Positions 46,691-54,248 of a DNA stretch of 64,000 bases are shown one piece after another (position 1 is the stretch's first letter; the number at the start of each line of letters is the position of its first letter). The DNA is from Xylophilus sp042867185 (GTDB taxonomy: Bacteria; Pseudomonadota; Gammaproteobacteria; Burkholderiales; Burkholderiaceae_C), in NCBI GenBank assembly GCA_042867185.1, contig JBHZQV010000002.1:248001-312000 (forward strand). Direction: 5' to 3'. A program made the translations under genes and the position numbers. The notes beneath the pieces were generated by a model. The model had not been told where the DNA came from, ran no database searches, and saw only the letters and a program-made list of their open reading frames with translations.

Positions 46691-47260
46691 ATGCAGATCG
46701 AAACCCCTCCCAGCGAAAAACCGTACGAGAAGCCCGAGGGCGAACGCCGCGGCCTGGTCCTGGTCAACACCGGCGACGGCAAGGGCAAGAGCACCGCGGC
46801 CTTCGGCCTGGCCCTGCGCGCGCACGGCCGCGGCAAGGCGGTGAAGATCTACCAGTTCATGAAGGTGCCCAGCGCGCGCTTCGGCGAGCACCGCATGTTC
46901 GAGCAGATCGGGATTCCCATCGAAGGCCTGGGCGACGGCTTCAGCTGGAAGAGCCAGGACCTGGAGCGCAGCGCGCAGCTGGCCCGCGACGGCTGGGAGA
47001 AGGCCCGTGCGGCCATCCTCTCGGGCGACTATTTCCTGGTGGTGCTCGACGAGATCACCTACCCGCTGGTCTACGGCTGGCTGCCGCTCGACGGCGTGCT
47101 GGACACCCTGCGCGACCGCCCGAAGGAGGTCCACGTGGTGCTCACCGGCCGCCGCTGCCCGCCCGAGATCGTCGAACTGGCCGACACGGTGACCGAGATG
47201 CAGATGGTCAAGCATGCGTTCAAGGCGGGCGTGCCGGCGCAGCGGGGCATCGAGGACTGA
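46691..47260 (+). CDS. cobO: Corrinoid adenosyltransferase (CobO/CobA/BtuR type)
   Basis: 189 residues. The P-loop VNTGDGKGKSTAAFGLALRA, FMKVPSARFGEH and LDEITYPLVYGWLPLDGV are the family hallmarks. It transfers the adenosyl group of ATP to reduced cobalt of corrinoids in the cytoplasm, a step needed for both salvage and synthesis. Start ATG 46691, 20 bp after the CobN-like gene, so it probably ends the riboswitch-controlled operon. A Fur-like box follows. Confidence 0.96.
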   Translation: MQIETPPSEKPYEKPEGERRGLVLVNTGDGKGKSTAAFGLALRAHGRGKAVKIYQFMKVPSARFGEHRMFEQIGIPIEGLGDGFSWKSQDLERSAQLARDGWEKARAAILSGDYFLVVLDEITYPLVYGWLPLDGVLDTLRDRPKEVHVVLTGRRCPPEIVELADTVTEMQMVKHAFKAGVPAQRGIED

Positions 47261-47275
47261 CGCGCCGCGCTCGGC

Positions 47276-47298
47276 ATTATTGAAAATGCATTATCGTT
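47276..47298 (+). promoter_or_regulatory. Fur-like box before the second TonB receptor
   Basis: GAAAATGCATTATC (47282-47295) is a near-palindrome flanked by ATTATT, in an AT-rich island unlike its surroundings. It resembles GATAATGATAATCATTATC. It lies about 55 bases before the receptor ATG. Iron control is inferred, not shown. Confidence 0.5.
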
Positions 47299-47351
47299 AG
47301 TGCCCCCTGCATTTTTGCGGGCTCCCGAGCGCCCGAGACCGACCTTCCCCC

Positions 47352-49475
47352 ATGTGCCATTTGCCCCTTTTCCTGCGGCTCGCCACCGCCGCCTGCGCCG
47401 CCGTGCCGTTGTGCCATGCGGCCGAGCTGCCGACCCAGCAGGTCACCGACACCCGGCCCGCGCCCGGTGGCTCGCTCGACCTCGACCTGCCGGGCGAGAC
47501 CGGCTCGCGCCTGGGCCTCGCCCCGCGGGAAACGCCGGCCAGCGTGAGCCGCATCGACGGCGCCGAGATGGCCGAGCGCAGCCTGACCCGGGCGCAGGAC
47601 GCGGCCGTCCGCCTGCCGGGCGTCACCGAATCGCCAGCGCCCGGCAACGGGGGCACCGCGCTGGCGGCGCGCGGCTTCGTGGGCCACAACTCGGTGGCGC
47701 AGATGGTCGACGGCACCCGGCTGGTGGTGGCCAACGGCACGGTGACCTATCCGTTCTCGACCTGGCCGCTGGAGGGCGTCGAGGTGCTGCGCGGCCCGGC
47801 TTCGGTGTTGTACGGCGACGGAGCCCTCGGCGCGGCGGTCAACTACCTGACCAAGCGGCCGCTCTTCGACCGCAGCGAGCGCGAGGCTTTCGCGGGCGCC
47901 GGCTCCTACGGCCTGCTGCAGGGCGGCGTGGGCCTGCGCGGGCCGGTCAACGACGTTCTGGCGTATTCGCTGTACCTGGATGCCGACCGCAGCGGCGGCT
48001 ACAACCCCGACATGGCCTACCGGCGGCAGAACCTCTCGGCCGCGCTGGCCCTGCGGCCGACCAGCGCGCTGCGCATCGACCTGTCGGTGGACGCCGGCCA
48101 CAACCACGACAGCCACTATTTCGGCACCCCGCTGCGCGGCGGCGTGCTGGACGAGCGGCTGCGCCGCACCGGCTTCAACCTGACCGACGGCATGGTGCAC
48201 TACGACGACCGTGTCTGGCGCGCCAGGGTCGAGTACCAGGCCGCGCCCGGCCTGCGGCTGCGCAACGAGACCTACCGCCTCACCAGCCAGCGCCACTGGC
48301 GCAATGCCGAGAGCTACGCCTTCGACCCCACCGGCACCCGGGTCGACCGCAGCGACTACGTCGAGATCCTCCACGACCAGCAGCAGACCGGCAACCGGTT
48401 CGACGCCACGCTCGACGGCGAAGTCGCCGGTCGGCGCAACCGCCTCGTGGTGGGTGTGGACGGGTACCGCACCCGGCTGCTCCACACCAACAATGCGCCG
48501 TACGAGGGCGGCAGCACGGTCGATCCGTTCGCGGTGGCGCCGGGCGTGTTCGACAGCCCGGTGCCCACTACGCCGGGCCGCCGCTCCACGCTGGAGACCC
48601 GCGCACTCTTCGCCGAGGACGCGCTCGACCTCGCGCCGCAGTGGAAGCTGGTGGCCGGCCTGCGCAGCGACCACATGGAACTCGACTTCACCGACCTGCG
48701 CAGCAGCCTGCCCGACGCCCGCCAGGCCAAGACGTACACGCCGGTGACCGGCCGCATCGGCCTGGTCTGGGCAGCGAGCGACGCGCTCTCGCTCTATGGC
48801 CAGTACGGCACCGGCACCGATCCGCTGAGCGGATCGCTCTCCCTGCCCAACGGCTCCAGCACCTACGACCTGACCAAAGGCCAGCAGCTGGAAGTCGGCG
48901 CCAAGGGCAGCGTGCCGGCGGTGCGCGGCGAATGGACGGTGGCGCTCTACCAGCTGCAGAAGCGCAACATCCTCTCGCGCGACCCGCTCGACCCGGCGGT
49001 GGCGCAGCAGATCGGCCGGCAGTCTTCCACCGGCATCGAGCTGGCCTTCGCCGCCGAGCCGCTGCGCGGCTGGACGGTCGATGCCAACGCCGCCTTCCTG
49101 CGTGCCCGCTACGACCGTTTCGACGAGGCCCAGGCCGGCGGCGGCGTGGTCTCCCGCGGCGGCAATACGCCCACCGACGTGCCCGAGCGCAGCGCCGGCC
49201 TGTGGACGGCCTACCGCTTCCAGCCGCAGTGGCAGGCCGGCTTCGGCGCGCGCTATGTCGGTGCGCGCCAGGCCAACGCGGCCAACACCGCGCGGCTGCC
49301 GTCCTATGCGGTGCTGGACGCGTCGCTGAACTACAGCTATTCGCGCAGCCTGACGCTGGCCTTGTCGGTGAAAAACCTCGCCGACAAGGTCTATGCGCTC
49401 TCCGGCGCGGGCGACGTGTTCTGGCTGCTGGGCGCTCCGCGCACGGTGCAGCTGACCGCGCGCGCCCGGTTCTGA
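47352..49475 (+). CDS. TonB-dependent outer-membrane receptor, siderophore/haem type
   Basis: 707 residues. A signal peptide (FLRLATAACAAVPLCHA) is followed by a plug domain (AARGFVGHNSVAQMVDGTRL, GVEVLRGPASVLYGDGALGA) and a beta barrel ending in the classic aromatic C-terminus (VQLTARARF). The plug pattern is of the FhuA/FpvA-like siderophore and haem receptor group rather than BtuB. A Fur-like box upstream and a PepSY membrane protein downstream support iron uptake, although the surrounding genes are all for cobamides, so a corrinoid or cobalt chelate cannot be excluded. There is no clear ribosome-binding site. Confidence 0.9.
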   Translation: MCHLPLFLRLATAACAAVPLCHAAELPTQQVTDTRPAPGGSLDLDLPGETGSRLGLAPRETPASVSRIDGAEMAERSLTRAQDAAVRLPGVTESPAPGNGGTALAARGFVGHNSVAQMVDGTRLVVANGTVTYPFSTWPLEGVEVLRGPASVLYGDGALGAAVNYLTKRPLFDRSEREAFAGAGSYGLLQGGVGLRGPVNDVLAYSLYLDADRSGGYNPDMAYRRQNLSAALALRPTSALRIDLSVDAGHNHDSHYFGTPLRGGVLDERLRRTGFNLTDGMVHYDDRVWRARVEYQAAPGLRLRNETYRLTSQRHWRNAESYAFDPTGTRVDRSDYVEILHDQQQTGNRFDATLDGEVAGRRNRLVVGVDGYRTRLLHTNNAPYEGGSTVDPFAVAPGVFDSPVPTTPGRRSTLETRALFAEDALDLAPQWKLVAGLRSDHMELDFTDLRSSLPDARQAKTYTPVTGRIGLVWAASDALSLYGQYGTGTDPLSGSLSLPNGSSTYDLTKGQQLEVGAKGSVPAVRGEWTVALYQLQKRNILSRDPLDPAVAQQIGRQSSTGIELAFAAEPLRGWTVDANAAFLRARYDRFDEAQAGGGVVSRGGNTPTDVPERSAGLWTAYRFQPQWQAGFGARYVGARQANAANTARLPSYAVLDASLNYSYSRSLTLALSVKNLADKVYALSGAGDVFWLLGAPRTVQLTARARF

Positions 49476-49497
49476 GCCGGCAGGTCTTACAACTACG

Positions 49498-51042
49498 ATG
49501 AAGCCCGCCCTGCTTTTCCTGCACAAGTGGCTGGGCGTGGCGCTGGCGCTGCTGTTCCTGGTGTGGTTCCTGAGCGGGGTGGTGCTGTACTTCGTGCCTT
49601 TTCCCGCGCTGACGCAGACCGAACGGATGGCGGGCCTGCCCGCGCTGCGGCTGACCGCCGGTTGCTGCCTGCCGCCCGATGCCGCCGCCGCCCGCGCCGG
49701 CCTGCGCTGGACCGAGGCGCGGCTGGGCCTGCTGGGCGACCGGCCGGTCTGGCGTGTCCGGACTTCGGGCCCCGCCGATGCGTATGGCATCGCCCGCTGG
49801 CAGGTGTTGGACGCCCGCGACGGCACGCCCGTGCCGCCGCTGGCCGAGGCGCAGGCCGCGGCGGTGGCGGCGGCTTTCGCGGGCCGCGCCGCCACCGGTA
49901 CCGTGCCGCTGCTGCGCGACCAGTGGACCGTGCCGCAGGGCCTGGACCCGTGGCGTCCGCTGGTCAAGGTGGCGATGCAGGGCGACGACGGCCTGGAGCT
50001 GTACGTGTCGCCCGGCGCCGCCGAGGTGGTGCGCGACACCCGCCGCGCCGAGCGCGTCTGGAACTGGGTCGGCGCGGTGCCGCACTGGATCTACCCCACC
50101 GTGCTGCGCCAGTGGCCCTGGGCCTGGCAGCAGGTGGTCGTCGCGCTGGCGCTGCCCGGCACGCTGCTGGCGCTCAGCGGGCTGGTGCTGGGCGTGTGGC
50201 AGCTGTTCCTCAACCGCACGCGCTGGATTCCGTACCGCCGGTTCTGGATGCGCTGGCACCACATCGCCGGGCTGGTGGCGGGCCTCGCCACCCTGACCTG
50301 GATCTTCTCGGGCCTGCTGTCGATGAACCCGTTCGGCGTGTTTTCGCCCTACGGCGCACTGCCGGCGGAAACCGCGCGGTGGGAGGGCGATGCCTCCGTG
50401 TTCCGGCGCAACCCCGCCGAGGCGCTGGCCCTGGCGGCCGGGCAGGGCTGGGCGCCGCGCGAGCTGGAGGCGGTGCGCATCGCCGGCCAGGCCTGGTACC
50501 GGTTGCGCGGCCCCGGGCGTGAGGCCCTGCTGCGGGCCGACGGCCAGGGCGCGGCGATGCTCGTCGGCGCGGTGCCCGATGCCACGGTGCGCGCCACGCT
50601 GGCGGGCCTGCGTGCCGGCGACCCCGCGGCGGGCACGCCGGCGCTGCAGCGCATCGACGCCTACGACGCTCTCTACTACGCCCCCCGCCCGCACGACCCC
50701 GACAGCCGCCACGGGCGCCCGCTGCCGGTGTGGCGCGCCGCCTGGGCCGACGGCGTCGTCGCCTATGCCGACCCTGCGTCGGCGCGGCTGCTGCTGCGCG
50801 CCGACGCCTCGGGCCGTTGGCAGCGCTGGCTCTACCACGGCCTGCACAGCCTGGACATCGCGCCGCTGCTGGCGCGGCCCGCGTTGCGCGATGCGCTGGT
50901 GCTGGGCCTGTCGGCGCTCGGCACCTCCCTGTGCATCACCTCCTGCGCCGTCGCGTGGCGGGTGCTGGTGCCGCGCCGGCGGCGGCCCGCGCCGCCGGCG
51001 CCGGTCGCCACGGCCGCGACGGCAGGGGAGGGCGGCCGGTGA
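49498..51042 (+). CDS. PepSY-domain membrane protein (PepSY-TM family)
   Basis: 514 residues with about four membrane helices: LHKWLGVALALLFLVWFLSG, VVVALALPGTLLALSGLVLG, HHIAGLVAGLATLTWIFSGL and LVLGLSALGTSLCITSCAVAW. Conserved His residues in LHKWLG, MRWHHIAG and YHGLHSLD fit the haem-binding PepSY-TM proteins found next to siderophore receptors, some of which act as inner-membrane ferric-siderophore reductases. Its ATG follows the receptor by 22 bp. Its stop overlaps the GTG of cbiB, tying it to the cobamide genes. Confidence 0.88.
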   Translation: MKPALLFLHKWLGVALALLFLVWFLSGVVLYFVPFPALTQTERMAGLPALRLTAGCCLPPDAAAARAGLRWTEARLGLLGDRPVWRVRTSGPADAYGIARWQVLDARDGTPVPPLAEAQAAAVAAAFAGRAATGTVPLLRDQWTVPQGLDPWRPLVKVAMQGDDGLELYVSPGAAEVVRDTRRAERVWNWVGAVPHWIYPTVLRQWPWAWQQVVVALALPGTLLALSGLVLGVWQLFLNRTRWIPYRRFWMRWHHIAGLVAGLATLTWIFSGLLSMNPFGVFSPYGALPAETARWEGDASVFRRNPAEALALAAGQGWAPRELEAVRIAGQAWYRLRGPGREALLRADGQGAAMLVGAVPDATVRATLAGLRAGDPAAGTPALQRIDAYDALYYAPRPHDPDSRHGRPLPVWRAAWADGVVAYADPASARLLLRADASGRWQRWLYHGLHSLDIAPLLARPALRDALVLGLSALGTSLCITSCAVAWRVLVPRRRRPAPPAPVATAATAGEGGR

Positions 51043-52112
51043 CCGGCCTGGCCGCTCCGCTCGCCGATGCCACGCTGGCCGCGCTGTCGCTGGTGGTCGC
51101 TGTGGCCGTCGACTGGCGCTGGGGCGAACCGCGGGTCTGGCATCCGGTGGTGGGGATGGGCCGGTACCTGGGGGCCGCCGGGCGATGGTTGATGCGGCGG
51201 AGCGGTGCCGACGGCGGCGTCGGTGGCGAAAGCAATGGCAATGGCAATGGCAATGGCATTAGCGATGCCGGTGCTGGCGCTGGCGCGAAAGCAGGTTCGT
51301 CCGCTCGGCCGAGTCCGTCCGGCCTGTCCGCCGGCCGCTGGCGCGTGTTCGCCGCCGGCGCGCTTGCATGGGCCGTCGGCGCGGTCGCCGTGGGTCTGGC
51401 TGCGGCGCTGCTGCAGTGGGTCGCACTGCAACTGCCGCTGTGGGCCGCCGCGGCGGCGATCGGCCTCGCGCTCAAGCCGATGCTGGCCTGGCGCATGCTG
51501 CACGACGAGGTGGCGGCGGTCGAGGCGGCGCTGGCCGAGTCGCTCGGCGCCGGCCGGTCCCGGCTCTCCCGGCTGGTCAGCCGCGACGTGACGCGGTTGA
51601 GCGCCGGCGAAGTCCGCGAAAGCGCGATCGAGACCCTGGCCGAGAACCTCAACGATTCGGTCATCGCGCCGCTGTTCTGGTTCCTGCTGCTCGGCCTGCC
51701 GGGTGCGGCCGTCTACCGCTTCGCCAACACGGCAGACGCGATGTGGGGCTACCGCGGCCGCTGGGAGTGGGCCGGCAAGTGGGCCGCGCATGCCGACGAC
51801 GTGCTGTCGTGGCTGCCGGCGCGCATCACCGCCGCCCTGCTGCTGGCCCTGCGGCCCCGGCTCTGGCCGCGCCTGCCGGCCGAAGCGCGCCGCACGCCGT
51901 CGCCCAACGGCGGCTGGCCGATGGGGGCGATGGCGCTGCGGCTGGGGGTGCGGCTGTCGAAGCCGGGTGTCTACTGCCTGAATGCCGGCGGACGCGATCC
52001 GGGGCCCGCCGACACGGCGCAGGCACTGGAATCATCGAGAAAAGCGGTCCTGGCCGGCGTGCTGTGCGGACTTCTAGCTATCTATTCGATAGCGTTGGCG
52101 AAAATGGCCTGA
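51039..52112 (+). CDS. cbiB: Adenosylcobinamide-phosphate synthase CbiB
   Basis: 357 residues, an inner-membrane enzyme that attaches aminopropanol phosphate to adenosylcobyrate. Conserved blocks are RWGEPRVWHPVVGMGR, ESAIETLAENLNDSVIAPLFW, RFANTADAMWGYRG and WPMGAMALRLGVRL. The start GTG 51039 overlaps the PepSY stop. Two oddities: a low-complexity insertion after the first helix (NGNGNGNGISDAGAGAGAK), encoded by four CAATGG repeats, and a C-terminus (LLAIYSIALAKMA) encoded by a dispersed-repeat-like AT-rich palindrome. The first makes the protein longer than most relatives. Confidence 0.93.
   Translation: MTGLAAPLADATLAALSLVVAVAVDWRWGEPRVWHPVVGMGRYLGAAGRWLMRRSGADGGVGGESNGNGNGNGISDAGAGAGAKAGSSARPSPSGLSAGRWRVFAAGALAWAVGAVAVGLAAALLQWVALQLPLWAAAAAIGLALKPMLAWRMLHDEVAAVEAALAESLGAGRSRLSRLVSRDVTRLSAGEVRESAIETLAENLNDSVIAPLFWFLLLGLPGAAVYRFANTADAMWGYRGRWEWAGKWAAHADDVLSWLPARITAALLLALRPRLWPRLPAEARRTPSPNGGWPMGAMALRLGVRLSKPGVYCLNAGGRDPGPADTAQALESSRKAVLAGVLCGLLAIYSIALAKMA
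51233..51256. repeat. Hexanucleotide tandem repeat (CAATGG)4 in cbiB
   Basis: Four perfect copies of CAATGG encode Asn-Gly repeats in a cytoplasmic or periplasmic loop of CbiB. A change in copy number would keep the frame and alter only loop length. Confidence 0.9.
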
Positions 52113-52113
52113 A
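52075..52113. repeat. Dispersed repeat-like palindrome at the 3' end of cbiB
   Basis: GCTATC (52077-52082), five bases, GATAGC (52088-52093), then GTTGGCGAAAATGGCCTGAA. It shares the GCTAT/ATAGC core with 23140-23156 and 38581-38634 and supplies the last codons and the stop of cbiB. Confidence 0.5.
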
Positions 52114-52155
52114 ACTGCGGGCGCTGCCGCCGGCACCGCCCGCCGCAGCACAATC

Positions 52156-52197
52156 CCCGCCACCCGCCACCCGCCACCCGCCACCCGCCACCCGCCA
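52156..52197. repeat. Heptanucleotide tandem repeat (CCCGCCA)6 before cobD
   Basis: Six perfect copies of CCCGCCA in the 102-bp gap between cbiB and the cobD start, ending 17 bases before its ATG. It lies in the untranslated leader of cobD, so slippage would change spacing but not coding sequence. Confidence 0.95.
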
Positions 52198-52214
52198 CCG
52201 ATCCCCGCTTGCCC

Positions 52215-53234
52215 ATGACCGCTCCGTCTGCCGACACCACCGCCACCATCGTCATGCGCATCCACGGCGGCCCCGACGGCGGCGGCGCGGTTCGCTTCGA
52301 TTTCTCGACCAACGCCAACGCCTGCGGCCCGTGCCCTTCGGCGCTGGGCGCGGTGCGGTCGGCCGATGCCACCCGCTATCCCGACCCCCGCTACACCGCG
52401 CTGCGCGAGCGGCTGGCCGCATTCCACGGCGTGGCGCCCGGCCGCATCCTGCCGGCGGCCAGTGCCAGCGAGGCCATCTTCCGCATCACCGCCTGGGCGG
52501 CGCAGCGCGGCGTTCGGCAGGCGCGCATCCCGGCCCATGCTTACGGCGACTACGCGACCGCCGCCGCGGCCTGGCGGATGGAGGTGCACCGCGCGGACAT
52601 GCCGCCGAGGCCCCTGGCCGATGCCGCACCGGCCCTCGTCTGGGCCTGCGACCCCTCCAGCCCGCGCGGCCGATCGGAGCCGGTGCCCCCGGCGGGCCCC
52701 GACGACCTGCTGGTGCTCGACCGGGCCTACGCGCCGTTGCGCCTGTCCGGCACCTCGGCCTGGACGCCGGGCGACCTCGACCGTGCCTGGCAGCTGTGGT
52801 CGCCCAACAAGGCCCTGGGCCTGACCGGCCTGCGCGCGGCCTACGCCATCGCGCCGAAGGGCAGCGAAGCGGGCGTCGCCCGTCTCGACGCCCTGGCCCC
52901 GTCCTGGCCCGTCGGCGCCCACGGCGTGGCCCTGCTGCAGGCGTGGTGCGAAGACGCCACCCGGCATTGGCTGGCCGAAAGCCTCGACACCTTGCGCGCC
53001 TGGAAAGACCGGCAGCAGGCGATCTGCGGCGGCCTGGGCTGGACCGTGCTGCCCGGCGACACGCCTTTCTTCTGCGCGCAGCTGCCGCTGTCGCCCGCGC
53101 GCGCCACCGCGCTGCGCCGGGCCGGCATCCAGCTGCGCGACGCCACCTCCTTCGGCCTGCCCGGCCACGCGCGCCTGTCGGTGCAGCCGCCGGCGGCCCA
53201 GGACGCATTGCGGGCTGCGTGGCAGGCCGGCTGA
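52215..53234 (+). CDS. cobD: Threonine-phosphate decarboxylase-like PLP enzyme (CobD/CobC)
   Basis: 339 residues, class I/II aminotransferase fold. The N-terminal FDFSTNANACGPCPSAL, the region VLDRAYAPLRLSG and the PLP lysine in WSPNKALGLTGLRAAYA fit L-threonine-O-3-phosphate decarboxylase, which makes the aminopropanol phosphate used by CbiB. Its position between cbiB and cobQ supports this. ATG 52215 is preferred; TTG 52209 is possible. It is named cobD in Salmonella and cobC in Pseudomonas nomenclature. Confidence 0.9.
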   Translation: MTAPSADTTATIVMRIHGGPDGGGAVRFDFSTNANACGPCPSALGAVRSADATRYPDPRYTALRERLAAFHGVAPGRILPAASASEAIFRITAWAAQRGVRQARIPAHAYGDYATAAAAWRMEVHRADMPPRPLADAAPALVWACDPSSPRGRSEPVPPAGPDDLLVLDRAYAPLRLSGTSAWTPGDLDRAWQLWSPNKALGLTGLRAAYAIAPKGSEAGVARLDALAPSWPVGAHGVALLQAWCEDATRHWLAESLDTLRAWKDRQQAICGGLGWTVLPGDTPFFCAQLPLSPARATALRRAGIQLRDATSFGLPGHARLSVQPPAAQDALRAAWQAG

Positions 53235-53341
53235 GCCCCCGCCATTCACCTGCCGCCGAACCGGATTGCGCATGCACGGCCGAAACCGCGGGCGACAGCG
53301 CGACAATCCCCCGCCGGCCCCGCCCCTTTTGGAGAATTCCC

Positions 53342-54184
53342 TTGCCCCGTACCGACCGCGATGACAACCGCTCCGTCGCCCTTTACTGGGATTTCGAGAA
53401 CCTGCATGCCAGCCTCTTCGAGGACCGCTACGGCGAAGGCTCTTACGGCCGGCCCGACGGGCGCTTCAAGCTGCAGGAGCCGCTGGTCGATGTGCAGGCG
53501 ATCGTGGAGCTGGCGGCGTCGTTCGGGCCGGTGGCGATCAACCGGGGCTACTGCAACTGGCAGTTCTACGGCCGCTACCGCGACGCGCTGCTGCAGGGCG
53601 GTGTGGAACTGGTGCAGCTGTTCCCGCCGGGCGCATCGGCCAAGAACGGCGCCGACATCCGCCTGTGCCTGGACGCGGCGGAAGACATCCACCGCTTCGG
53701 CCATATCGAGACGGTGGTGATCGTCGGCGGCGACAGCGATTTCATGCCGGTGGCGCAGCGGATCAAGGCGGCGGGCCGCACCCTGGTGGGCGTGGGCATG
53801 CGCCGCGCCACCAACCGGCATTGGGCCAAGAGCTGCCACGAGTTCCGCTACTACGACAGCCTGATGGCCACCGCGGCGGCGGCCGCCGCGGAAGAAGCCG
53901 GCGCCCCGGCTGCCGACGCAGAGCCGCCACCCGCGTCCGGCACCATGTCCGACACCGATCCCGCCGCCGAGCTGCTGCGCCGCGCGGTCCGACTGCTGGC
54001 CGACACCCGCGGCGATCCGTGGGTCAGCAAGGGCGGCGTGTGGCACATGATGAAGCGGCTGGACCCGGCCTTCGACCCGCGCGAGCACGGCCATGCCGAC
54101 TTCCCATCGATGGTGCGGGCGATGGGCGACATGGTCGAGGTGACGATGGGCGAGACCGGCCGGCTGCTGCGCCTGAAGGCATGA
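53342..54184 (+). CDS. NYN-domain + OST-HTH/LOTUS protein, putative RNase
   Basis: 280 residues. The NYN domain (residues about 8-185) has the acidic pattern of PIN-like nucleases: VALYWDFENLH, NGADIRLCLDAAEDI and VIVGGDSDFMPVAQRI, ending RRATNRHWAKSCHEFRYYD. After an Ala-rich linker the C-terminal 70 residues (LLRRAVRLLADTRGDPWVSKG to GRLLRLKA) look like an OST-HTH/LOTUS RNA-binding domain. The start is TTG 53342, fixed by GGAG eight bases upstream; no in-frame ATG exists near it. It lies within the cobamide gene run, between cobD and cobQ; no link to B12 is known. Confidence 0.87.
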   Translation: MPRTDRDDNRSVALYWDFENLHASLFEDRYGEGSYGRPDGRFKLQEPLVDVQAIVELAASFGPVAINRGYCNWQFYGRYRDALLQGGVELVQLFPPGASAKNGADIRLCLDAAEDIHRFGHIETVVIVGGDSDFMPVAQRIKAAGRTLVGVGMRRATNRHWAKSCHEFRYYDSLMATAAAAAAEEAGAPAADAEPPPASGTMSDTDPAAELLRRAVRLLADTRGDPWVSKGGVWHMMKRLDPAFDPREHGHADFPSMVRAMGDMVEVTMGETGRLLRLKA

Positions 54185-54248
54185 GCGCCGTGCGCGTGCA
54201 CCGCCCGATGGCCGACCGGGCCGCTACCGCGTCGCCCGCATCCGCCGC

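Noticed and set aside
36656..50039. Very long open frames on the minus strand opposite the B12 genes
   Set aside because: They mirror well-recognised plus-strand genes, have Arg/Gly/His-rich low-complexity products and no family motifs; they arise from high GC content.
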